The position numbers and the translations under genes were made by a program. A DNA stretch of 6,473 bases, taken from a bacterium (GTDB lineage: Bacteria; Patescibacteriota; Saccharimonadia; Saccharimonadales; UBA4665). Location: NCBI GenBank assembly GCA_029549845.1, contig JAKPIL010000055.1, positions 1-6,473 on the forward strand. Reading direction: 5' to 3'. Shown here piece after piece: positions 1-4,645 of the stretch; position 1 is the first letter of the stretch; the number at the start of each line of letters is the position of its first letter. Under the pieces are notes generated by a model. That model searched no databases. It saw only the letters and a program-made list of their open reading frames with translations, and was not told the origin of the DNA.

Positions 1-17
1 AAGCTCCTGGCTCAGAT

Positions 18-130
18 GTTGTCAGGCTCTACAACTTCCGAAAGGCGGCGTGACTTGTTTGAGAGAGGCCCGGATTGCCTGACGGCAATCCGGGCCGAAC
101 GAGTTGTCACGCCGGTTGTAGAACTGACAA
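18..130 (+). ncRNA. Candidate structured RNA module, copy 1 (P1-P4)
   Basis: The segment folds into one long nested structure. P1 is TTGTCAG (19-25) with CTGACAA (124-130). P2 is CTACAAC (29-35) with GTTGTAG (115-121). P3 is GGCGTGAC (47-54) with GTCACGCC (106-113). P4 is a perfect 13-bp hairpin (67-79 with 84-96, loop TGAC). Between P2 and P3 an 11-nt one-sided bulge contains CC-GAAA-GG. Between P3 and P4 is a purine-rich asymmetric internal loop. The copy at 4272-4387 keeps the same helices with compensatory changes, so pairing appears selected. Strand is inferred from GNRA-like loops and wobble pairs. No promoter was identified, as the window begins only 17 nt upstream. It could instead be a DNA-level cruciform or transposition hairpin. 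I do not recognise an Rfam family. Confidence 0.5.
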
Positions 131-169
131 GGGCTGACCAAGAGGTGTAGCCCTGGCCGAGGTTTCTCG

Positions 170-196
170 CTTCCTCTTTTCTGGTAAAAGAGGAAG
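170..196 (+). other. 11-bp hairpin in composite copy 1
   Basis: CTTCCTCTTTT (170-180) pairs perfectly with AAAAGAGGAAG (186-196) around a CTGGT loop. The corresponding place in copy 2 (4425-4454) also holds a long perfect hairpin, of unrelated sequence, so the hairpin is kept while its sequence is not. It is not followed by a U tract, so it is not a terminator on the plus strand. Confidence 0.7.
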
Positions 197-202
197 TCGG
201 CT

Positions 203-220
203 GGCAGTCCGAGAACTGCC
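203..220 (+). other. Conserved-loop hairpin in composite copy 1
   Basis: GGCAGT (203-208) pairs with ACTGCC (215-220) around the loop CCGAGA. In copy 2 (4494-4509) the loop is identical, one G-C pair has become G-U, and the terminal pair is lost. The identical loop in two otherwise diverged copies suggests a recognition element. Confidence 0.6.
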
Positions 221-250
221 ATGGGGAAATGAGGTTAAAGATGAGAACAG

Positions 251-281
251 GGAGATCTCTCCACTACGGTCGAGATGACAG
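251..281 (+). repeat. REP-like palindrome a (copy 1)
   Basis: Arms ATCTC (255-259) and GAGAT (272-276) enclose a 12-nt head TCCACTACGGTC, followed by the constant tail GATGACAG that all five units share. This is the C...G head subtype, also seen at 366-387 and 4610-4631. Copy 2 has no equivalent, so it is an extra unit. REP palindromes of this kind are known as dispersed intergenic repeats in many bacteria and are often linked to REP-associated tyrosine transposases, none of which is present here. Confidence 0.8.
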
Positions 282-295
282 CGGTAAGGTTGCGG

Positions 296-326
296 GGAGA
301 TCCTTCGACTGCGCTCAGGATGACAG
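296..326 (+). repeat. REP-like palindrome b (copy 1)
   Basis: Arms ATCCT (300-304) and AGGAT (317-321) enclose the head TCGACTGCGCTC, followed by GATGACAG. Compared with unit a, the arms and the head positions 8 and 15 change in a compensatory way (C...G to G...C). This defines a second subtype, shared with 4546-4567. Confidence 0.8.
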
Positions 327-361
327 TGGAGGTGTTTGCGTGGGATGAAGGAGACTAAACA

Positions 362-392
362 CGAGATCTCTCCACTGCGGTCGAGATGACAG
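362..392 (+). repeat. REP-like palindrome c (copy 1)
   Basis: Arms ATCTC (366-370) and GAGAT (383-387) enclose the head TCCACTGCGGTC, then GATGACAG. It is the terminal unit of copy 1 and corresponds to unit e of copy 2. It lies 66 bp after unit b, against 64 bp between d and e. Confidence 0.8.
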
Positions 393-429
393 GGGGTCGA
401 TTGGACGACCGCGGGAACGTGGGTTTGGG

Positions 430-453
430 GCGGGCGCGAAACCCCGCATTTTT
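430..453 (+). terminator. Weak terminator-like hairpin, plus strand
   Basis: GCGGG (430-434) pairs with CCCGC (443-447) around an 8-nt loop, followed by A and five T residues (449-453). Read on the plus strand this is a short intrinsic-terminator shape. It lies 3' of composite copy 1 and just before the end of the minus-strand gene, so it would stop plus-strand transcripts leaving the element. Read on the minus strand it has no U tract and would not terminate the HExxH gene. Part of it (436-449) is identical to 4468-4481 inside copy 2. Confidence 0.35.
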
Positions 454-455
454 GA

Positions 456-1442
456 CTACTGCTGGGCAGGAACAGAGTCGGCCGAAAGTGCCTGCGCAAG
501 CTGCTGCTCTTCAAGCGCCACCGCATTACGCTTATCAACGATGTCGTTGTATTCGGCTATGGCATCTTTGGTCTGGGCCAGCAGCGCATTATATGCATCG
601 ACCGCCTGGTTATACCCCGCTACGGAGGCATTGTACGCTGTAACATTGCTGCGGCGCAGCGCATCCATTTCGGCGCGCGTAGCTTCGAGTGCCTTCCCTT
701 GGCTCTGGATGCTCGCTTGGTTCGCATCGATTGTCTCCTTTAGCTTCGTCATTTGCGCATCGTATACAGCAACTTGATTGCTCCGCGACGTAAACTCTCC
801 TTGATACCTAGCAGTATAGGCCGTAACCTTGGCTCGGTCGGTAAAATAGCGTCGGTAGTAGTTTTCGAGTGGAGCGGGCAGCGCTGCAACCTCGGTTGCA
901 AATATAGAGTGCATTTCATTATCAATTTGATCTGGCTCTGTCAAACGATACGCGGCAATCGTGTCCTTCACGCGCTGGTCGGTTAGACCGTTTGCGGCGT
1001 AGTCCTGCAACCAAGCATTCACCTGCTGCCGCTCTGAGGTCGACAGCCGGCCGTAGGCGGCGTGCAGCATTTCGTGCGCAGCAGTCACTTCCTCTACCCC
1101 GTTCAAGCGAGTATCGGTCACATCGTATAGCCATATACCATTATCACCACCAATATAGCAGCCCAAGATAACCGTTTTTTCGCCCCCTTTTGGACATTGA
1201 TGCGTAAACGCGGAGCCAGAAGCAATGCTAGGCTTATTCACATAAAACAAATGCCGAGCATAGTCGGTCATGGTGTTGTCTGTCGCCAGCGCAGCAACCA
1301 CGTTTGGCACCGTGTAACCGCGCAGTTTCCACCAGTCAATTATGCGCTGCTGGTTTGCATACACCGTACCCAGCAGCCCAAACCATACAAATAGCATAAG
1401 GACTGCGCGAAGCCAGTTTAACTGCGGCCGTGGTTTCATCAT
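456..1442 (-). CDS. Membrane-anchored or secreted HExxH protein, putative zinc metallopeptidase
   Basis: This gene encodes about 328 residues. The N-terminus has basic residues, then one hydrophobic segment (about 13-31, numbered from an upstream TTG at 1448), then VYA-N, so it is either a membrane anchor or a signal peptide. The body carries HEMLH (H125, E126, H129), the gluzincin-type zinc motif, in AAHEMLHAAYG. E178 in DNEMHS, about 50 residues on, is a plausible third ligand. Two cysteines (C85, C97) could form a disulfide outside the cell. Residues 225-325 are Ala/Gln/Lys-rich and helical, a likely coiled coil. I chose ATG at 1442, although ATG at 1439 and TTG at 1448 are possible; there is no Shine-Dalgarno, and a TATACT box lies 5 nt upstream. 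The enzyme activity is inferred from the motif only, and I recognise no named family. It lies 67 nt after clpC with no clear terminator between, so readthrough is possible. Confidence 0.8.
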   Translation of the reverse strand: MMKPRPQLNWLRAVLMLFVWFGLLGTVYANQQRIIDWWKLRGYTVPNVVAALATDNTMTDYARHLFYVNKPSIASGSAFTHQCPKGGEKTVILGCYIGGDNGIWLYDVTDTRLNGVEEVTAAHEMLHAAYGRLSTSERQQVNAWLQDYAANGLTDQRVKDTIAAYRLTEPDQIDNEMHSIFATEVAALPAPLENYYRRYFTDRAKVTAYTARYQGEFTSRSNQVAVYDAQMTKLKETIDANQASIQSQGKALEATRAEMDALRRSNVTAYNASVAGYNQAVDAYNALLAQTKDAIAEYNDIVDKRNAVALEEQQLAQALSADSVPAQQ

Positions 1443-1447
1443 ATTCA

Positions 1448-1476
1448 AGTATAGCGCACTGTGACACCTGCCTAAA
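1448..1476 (-). promoter_or_regulatory. Candidate promoter of the HExxH gene (leaderless)
   Basis: On the minus strand a -10 box TATACT (1453-1448) lies 5 nt before ATG (1442). A weak -35-like TTTAGG (1476-1471) sits 17 nt upstream and overlaps a small GCCTA/TAGGC inverted repeat (1470-1482). Transcription would start at or next to the A of the start codon. The -10 is good and the -35 poor. Confidence 0.4.
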
Positions 1477-1509
1477 GTAGGCGCAGCGTGCTCCTAAGTG
1501 CCGAGCCCT

Positions 1510-3993
1510 CTACTCTGTAGCAGTGGCATACACAAGCTCATTATCACGTGTGCCAATGTGGATTATGTTGCCCATAGCATACTTTTCGTCCAGCAAGTCA
1601 AGTGCAAGCTGATCCTCTATGGTGTCCTGGATGAGCCGCCGCAGTGGGCGAACGCCGTTTTTCGCATCGTAGCCGTGTTCTAGCAGGTACTGCTTGGCGC
1701 CACTCGTCAGCTGCACACCAACGCCGTGCTTTTGCAGGCGCTTTTTGAGCTCATCTATCTGTAGGTCAATGATTCTAAAGATGTCCTTTCGGGTCAAACC
1801 GCGGAACACAATGACCTTATCAATCCGGTTCAGGAGTTCGGGGCGCAGCTCTTTTTTGAGCCGGTCTAAGACATTCTGCTTATTTTGCTCATGCATGGCG
1901 TCTAGGTCGTCTAGGTCAGAGCGGCGCTCGGCCTGGAACCCTAGAGCTGCTTCTTTTTGCAGCTTATCGGCACCGATGTTGCTGGTCATGATGACAATGG
2001 TATTGGTGAAGTCTATGCGGCGGCCCTTTGCATCGGTCAGATAGCCGTCCTCAAGTACCTGCAGCAACATGTTAAATACATCGGGGTGGGCTTTTTCAAT
2101 TTCGTCAAACAGCACGAGGCTGTACGGCTGACGGCGAATCTTGTCGCTGAGCTGCCCGCCATCATCGTAGCCAACATACCCAGCTGGTGCGCCGACTAGG
2201 CGCGAAACATTGTGGCGCTCGCCAAACTCGCTCATATCTATCTTTACCAAAGCGCTTTCATTCCCAAAGAATTCGCGGGCGAGTACACGGGCAAGTTCGG
2301 TCTTCCCCACACCGGTTGGGCCAAGGAATATGAACGATCCAATCGGTCGGTTGGCCGCACCTATACCACTGCGATTACGCCGAATGGCCTTACTCACGGC
2401 CTCGACCGCTTCGGCCTGTCCAATAACATGCTTCGAGATGTTTTTCTCGAGTTTCAGCAAGTACTTTGCCTCGCTCTTTATGACTTTACGCACCGGCACA
2501 CCGGTTATACGCGATACGACTTCGGCCACGTTGTCACTGGTCATGGCCAGGTCTTTGCCGGTCTTAGTGGTTTTGAACAATTCGTCAAGCTCTTTCTGGA
2601 TTTGGGAGGCGCGCGTCTTACTTCGTGCTGCCCGCTCGTAATCTTCCTGGTCTACTGCCTCGTCTATACGGGCATTGATGAGCTTTAGCTCTTTTTGCAG
2701 CTTGCGAACCTCGGGGCTTGTTTTCCCTTTCTCGACGCGCAGTGTCGCTGCGGTTTCATCGAGCAAATCTATGGCCTTGTCTGGCATGTAGCGGTCCTGT
2801 ATGTACCGCTTCGCAAACTGCACCGTGTCTTCTATAACCTCATCGCTAATGGTGACGCCATGGAACTCTTCATAACGTCTACGCAAACCCCGCAGGATGG
2901 CATTTGTTTCGGGCAGCGTGGTTTCTGGGACCTGGATTGGCTGGAAACGACGCTCCAGTGCCGCATCTTTCTCAACATGTTTGGTATATTCGGCAGTTGT
3001 AGTCGCGCCTATAACCTGTATTTTGCCGCGCGCAAGCGCTGGCTTGAGTATATTACCGGCGTCCATTGACCCCTCCGCAGCGCCAGCCCCCACTATAAGG
3101 TGTAGTTCGTCTATAAATGCCACAATCCGTTTGTCCTCTTCGAGTTCGGCCATGACTTTTTTGAGCCGCTCCTCAAACTCACCACGGTATTTGGTGCCTG
3201 CAATCATGCCAGCAAGATCAAGCATCACGATGCGCTTATCGAGCAAGCTGTCTGGCACATCTTCTGTGACGATGCGCTGCGCTAAGCCCTCTACTATAGC
3301 CGTTTTGCCCACGCCAGGTTCCCCTATCAATACCGGATTATTCTTTGTGCGGCGGTTTAGTATGGTAATAACACGTCTAATTTGCGCCTCTCGACCCACC
3401 ACTGGGTCAAGCTTGCCGCCCCGAGCTTGGGCAGTTAAGTCCGTACCAAACCGGTCTAGGTAGCCCTTGCCACCCTTAGCAGCCTTTCGCGTGGCGCGGC
3501 GTCCGCCTGGTTCTATGGTCTCATGATCATGGTCATCAAACTGGCGATTCAGGAAGTTCTCGAGCTCATTCAGGATGTTATCTGTATTCACCTTCATGTC
3601 GCGTAGGAGCACGCTAGCGCGCGAATTCTTCTGCGTGAGCAGGCTGTACAGAATGTGCTCAGTACCACAGTAATCTTGGCCGTAATCTTGTGCAATATCA
3701 TATGCCATGCGCAGCGTCAGTTTGGCTGTTTCACTGTAGCCTTTTGCCCCCATATTTATCACAAGGTTTTTGGGCGACAGTTTGAGCGCAACCTGGGCTT
3801 TACTGAGCGTCACGCCCGAATCCTCCAGGACTTTGCCGCCCAGGCTACCCTCTTGTGCGAGCACACCCAGCAGAAGATGCTCTGTGCCAATGTATGCATC
3901 ACCCAGGCCACGCGCAATTGTCCCAGCATGCGCCAGGCTCTGGCGAGCGTTCTCGGTCAAATAGTTTGAAAAATCTTGGTAATCTGGTTGCAT
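1510..3993 (-). CDS. clpC: ATP-dependent Clp protease ATP-binding subunit ClpC
   Basis: ClpC is a hexameric AAA+ unfoldase that feeds substrates to ClpP. The 827-residue protein is near the usual ClpC size (810-850). Domains in order are: a double Clp-N repeat (about 5-145) with GTEH in each half (E38, E112); NBD1 with Walker A GEPGVGKT (224-231), Walker B VAFIDELH (291-298) and ERRF arginine finger (347-350); a short UVR-type middle domain (about 436-470), which marks ClpC rather than ClpB; and NBD2 with Walker A GPTGVGKT (558-565), Walker B VLFDEIEKAH (627-636), sensor 1 TSN (670-672), LLNRID (720-725) and sensor 2 GVRPLRR (780-786). LGF (684-686) fits the ClpP-docking loop. All catalytic residues are intact. 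ATG at 3993 follows AAAGGAG. No ctsR, mcsA or mcsB is adjacent; control appears to be through the CIRCE element upstream. Confidence 0.98.
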   Translation of the reverse strand: MQPDYQDFSNYLTENARQSLAHAGTIARGLGDAYIGTEHLLLGVLAQEGSLGGKVLEDSGVTLSKAQVALKLSPKNLVINMGAKGYSETAKLTLRMAYDIAQDYGQDYCGTEHILYSLLTQKNSRASVLLRDMKVNTDNILNELENFLNRQFDDHDHETIEPGGRRATRKAAKGGKGYLDRFGTDLTAQARGGKLDPVVGREAQIRRVITILNRRTKNNPVLIGEPGVGKTAIVEGLAQRIVTEDVPDSLLDKRIVMLDLAGMIAGTKYRGEFEERLKKVMAELEEDKRIVAFIDELHLIVGAGAAEGSMDAGNILKPALARGKIQVIGATTTAEYTKHVEKDAALERRFQPIQVPETTLPETNAILRGLRRRYEEFHGVTISDEVIEDTVQFAKRYIQDRYMPDKAIDLLDETAATLRVEKGKTSPEVRKLQKELKLINARIDEAVDQEDYERAARSKTRASQIQKELDELFKTTKTGKDLAMTSDNVAEVVSRITGVPVRKVIKSEAKYLLKLEKNISKHVIGQAEAVEAVSKAIRRNRSGIGAANRPIGSFIFLGPTGVGKTELARVLAREFFGNESALVKIDMSEFGERHNVSRLVGAPAGYVGYDDGGQLSDKIRRQPYSLVLFDEIEKAHPDVFNMLLQVLEDGYLTDAKGRRIDFTNTIVIMTSNIGADKLQKEAALGFQAERRSDLDDLDAMHEQNKQNVLDRLKKELRPELLNRIDKVIVFRGLTRKDIFRIIDLQIDELKKRLQKHGVGVQLTSGAKQYLLEHGYDAKNGVRPLRRLIQDTIEDQLALDLLDEKYAMGNIIHIGTRDNELVYATATE

Positions 3994-4002
3994 GGCTGTT
4001 CG

Positions 4003-4009
4003 CTCCTTT
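4003..4009 (-). promoter_or_regulatory. clpC ribosome binding site
   Basis: AAAGGAG on the minus strand, 9 nt before ATG (3993). It is a strong Shine-Dalgarno and fixes the clpC start. Confidence 0.85.
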
Positions 4010-4019
4010 GCCGCTCATA

Positions 4020-4043
4020 GAGTCATGAGATATGAGTCATGAG
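4020..4043. repeat. Tandem GAGTCATGAG repeat in clpC leader
   Basis: GAGTCATGAG occurs at 4020-4029 and 4034-4043, with a 14-bp period and ATAT between. Each unit contains the palindrome TCATGA. The pair lies 27-50 nt upstream of the clpC start codon, in the expected 5' untranslated region. It could be a protein site, an RNA element or a chance microsatellite. Confidence 0.5.
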
Positions 4044-4061
4044 TTGAGAGTGTAAATTGTC

Positions 4062-4076
4062 TTTGGCGTTGCCAAA
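4062..4076 (-). other. Leader hairpin proximal to clpC
   Basis: TTTGGC (4062-4067) and GCCAAA (4071-4076) form a perfect 6-bp stem with a 3-nt loop in the predicted clpC leader. No U tract follows on the minus strand, so it is not a terminator. A role in mRNA stability is possible but unproven. Confidence 0.45.
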
Positions 4077-4090
4077 TTTATAAAACATAG

Positions 4091-4108
4091 TTCCCACTTT
4101 CGCGGGAA
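4091..4108 (-). repeat. TTCCC-N8-GGGAA hairpin in clpC leader
   Basis: On the minus strand TTCCCGC and GTGGGAA pair over 7 bp, with one G-U, around a GAAA tetraloop. The form resembles the dispersed ATTCCC-N8-GGGAAT palindromes known from other bacteria (for example dRS3 in Neisseria), so it may be a repeat inserted in the leader or simply a stable 5' UTR hairpin. Confidence 0.5.
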
Positions 4109-4133
4109 TAACACCCTAGAAAGCAGTATTTCC

Positions 4134-4163
4134 AGTGTACCAAAGTTGGCACTCTCAAGTCAA
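4134..4163 (-). promoter_or_regulatory. clpC promoter overlapping CIRCE
   Basis: The -35 box TTGACT (minus strand, 4163-4158) lies wholly in the CIRCE spacer. An 18-bp spacer leads to -10 TACACT (4139-4134). Transcription would start near 4127, giving a leader of about 135 nt. HrcA bound to the operator would block RNA polymerase. Confidence 0.65.
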
Positions 4164-4172
4164 GAGTGCTAA
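4146..4172. promoter_or_regulatory. CIRCE operator (HrcA binding site)
   Basis: TTGGCACTC (4146-4154), a 9-nt spacer, then GAGTGCTAA (4164-4172). The CIRCE consensus is TTAGCACTC-N9-GAGTGCTAA, so 17 of 18 arm positions match and the spacer length is exact. HrcA binds CIRCE and represses heat-shock genes, classically groESL and dnaK. Here the downstream gene is clpC. Confidence 0.93.
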
Positions 4173-4195
4173 TCCAGTGTATACTTCCCTCTTCC

Positions 4196-4233
4196 GCGGC
4201 CGAAGGCCGCTAGTAATCCGTCGCGCCAGCGAC
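4196..4233. other. Two GC-rich hairpins between CIRCE and composite copy 2
   Basis: GCGGCC/GGCCGC with a GAA loop (4196-4210) and GTCGC/GCGAC with a GCCA loop (4220-4233) follow one another. Neither is followed by a U tract on either strand, so they are not convincing terminators. No gene is seen between 4173 and 4261. Confidence 0.45.
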
Positions 4234-4271
4234 ACAGCTATGAACGGCCATGCGTAGATTCACGGCTGGTA

Positions 4272-4387
4272 TGTTGTCGGGTTTGACAACTTCCGACAGG
4301 CGGAGCGAGTTGTCTGACGAGGTGCAGTATTGCTGGTAGCAATACTGTGGTAAGGAGTTCTCGCTCTGGTTGTCAAAACGAGCAACA
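4272..4387 (+). ncRNA. Candidate structured RNA module, copy 2 (P1-P4)
   Basis: Same architecture as 18-130. P1 is TGTTGT (4272-4277) with GCAACA (4382-4387), including one T-G wobble. P2 is TGACAAC (4284-4290) with GTTGTCA (4369-4375). P3 is GGAGCGAG (4302-4309) with CTCGCTCT (4360-4367). P4 is CAGTATTGC (4325-4333) with GCAATACTG (4339-4347). The P2-P3 bulge TTCCGACAGGC differs from copy 1 at one base. Against copy 1, two P2 pairs and three P3 pairs change on both sides. The G-T pairs at 4302/4367, 4277/4382 and 4324/4348 would be C-A mismatches on the other strand, which favours plus-strand RNA. A weak plus-strand TATACT (4180-4185) is the only promoter hint. Confidence 0.5.
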
Positions 4388-4424
4388 GACCACCGAGAAT
4401 CGAAGCCCTGGCCTGGTTTTAGGT

Positions 4425-4454
4425 CCAGGACCTTTTGGCAACAAAAGGTCCTGG
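4425..4454 (+). other. 13-bp GNRA hairpin in composite copy 2
   Basis: CCAGGACCTTTTG (4425-4437) pairs perfectly with CAAAAGGTCCTGG (4442-4454) around GCAA, a GNRA tetraloop on the plus strand. It takes the place of the unrelated 11-bp hairpin at 170-196 in copy 1. Confidence 0.7.
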
Positions 4455-4460
4455 TTGCCG

Positions 4461-4480
4461 TGCGGGGGCGAAACCCCGCA
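4461..4480 (+). other. GC hairpin present only inside copy 2
   Basis: TGCGGGG (4461-4467) pairs with CCCCGCA (4474-4480) around GCGAAA. Copy 1 lacks it at this position, but a close relative (14 identical bases, 436-449) lies just outside copy 1 next to the HExxH gene. Confidence 0.55.
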
Positions 4481-4541
4481 TCTCATGAGGCTAGCAGTCC
4501 GAGAATTGCCATGCGGAGATGAGACTAAAGACGAAGAATAG

Positions 4542-4572
4542 GGAGATCTTTCGACTTCGCTCAAGATGACAG
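4542..4572 (+). repeat. REP-like palindrome d (copy 2)
   Basis: Arms ATCTT (4546-4550) and AAGAT (4563-4567) surround the head TCGACTTCGCTC, followed by GATGACAG. It belongs with unit b. The arm pair has changed from C-G to T-A on both sides relative to b. Confidence 0.8.
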
Positions 4573-4605
4573 TGGGTGTTTGCGTGGGATGACGGGAGTA
4601 GGACA

Positions 4606-4637
4606 CGAGATCTCTCCACTTCGGTCGAGATGACAGG
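4606..4637 (+). repeat. REP-like palindrome e (copy 2)
   Basis: Arms ATCTC (4610-4614) and GAGAT (4627-4631) surround the head TCCACTTCGGTC, then GATGACAG. It ends 8-9 nt before the nusA stop codon on the opposite strand, so it would be the first structure in the nusA mRNA 3' end. No U tract is present, so it is at most a stabilising or weak stop structure for nusA. Confidence 0.8.
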
Positions 4638-4645
4638 AGCGGAGG

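Larger units (their letters stand above)
9..392 (+). repeat. Composite structured repeat element, copy 1
   Basis: This intergenic block is homologous along most of its length to 4262-4637, in the same orientation. Shared landmarks in order are the ATGTTGTC start, the TTCCGAnAGGCGG bulge, AGCCCTGGCC (149-158), a long variable hairpin, the AGTCCGAGAA loop (206-215), and an 18-bp identical linker (331-348, matching 4575-4592). It ends in REP-like palindromes. Copy 1 holds three palindromes against two in copy 2, and lacks the GCGGGG hairpin found inside copy 2. It lies past the 3' end of the minus-strand HExxH gene. No protein-coding potential is credible: open frames across it translate to strings such as HLDRSGEIS, which I recognise as the usual spurious product of such palindromes. 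The left boundary is uncertain because the window starts close by. Confidence 0.75.
4262..4637 (+). repeat. Composite structured repeat element, copy 2
   Basis: This is the diverged second copy of the element at 9-392, in the same orientation, filling the space between the clpC control region and the 3' end of nusA (stop at 4646). It contains the left folded module (4272-4387), AGCCCTGGCC (4404-4413), a 13-bp hairpin (4425-4454), an extra GC hairpin (4461-4480), the conserved CCGAGA loop hairpin (4494-4509), and REP units d and e joined by an 18-bp linker identical to copy 1. CATCTC (4479-4484) and GAGATG (4516-4521) could form a further stem around the CCGAGA hairpin. Conservation is strongest in loops, bulges and linkers, and weakest in stem sequences. 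Confidence 0.75.

Noticed and set aside
1..455. CRISPR-like array of short repeats
   Set aside because: The units are imperfect palindromes with uneven spacing (45 and 66 bp) and conserved, not unique, linkers. No cas genes are present.
107..538. Minus-strand open frame of 143 codons across composite copy 1
   Set aside because: It contains HLDRSGEIS and HPERSRRIS strings, the typical false translation of REP palindromes. It overlaps the HExxH gene end and has no ribosome binding site.
1466..1490. Inverted repeat GCCTA/TAGGC as the clpC terminator
   Set aside because: The stem is only 5 bp and no U tract follows on the minus strand; it overlaps the weak -35 of the next gene instead.
2897..3463. 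Plus-strand open frame of 188 codons
   Set aside because: It lies wholly inside clpC on the other strand, is Ser/Arg-rich and low in complexity, and is a coding shadow. The same applies to the plus-strand frames inside nusA and the HExxH gene.
4209..4218. GCTAGTAATC, a string also found in 16S rRNA
   Set aside because: The match is only about 10 nt and the flanks do not continue as rRNA; it is a chance match.
4311..4360. Hammerhead-like CTGACGAG in the internal loop of the module
   Set aside because: Copy 1 has TTGAGAGAG at this place, and the required CUGAUGA/GAAA core with three helices around a cleavage site is not present.
4373..4606. Minus-strand open frame of 77 codons across composite copy 2
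   Set aside because: It reads through hairpin arms and REP units (VILSEVERS string) and has no domain or initiation signal.
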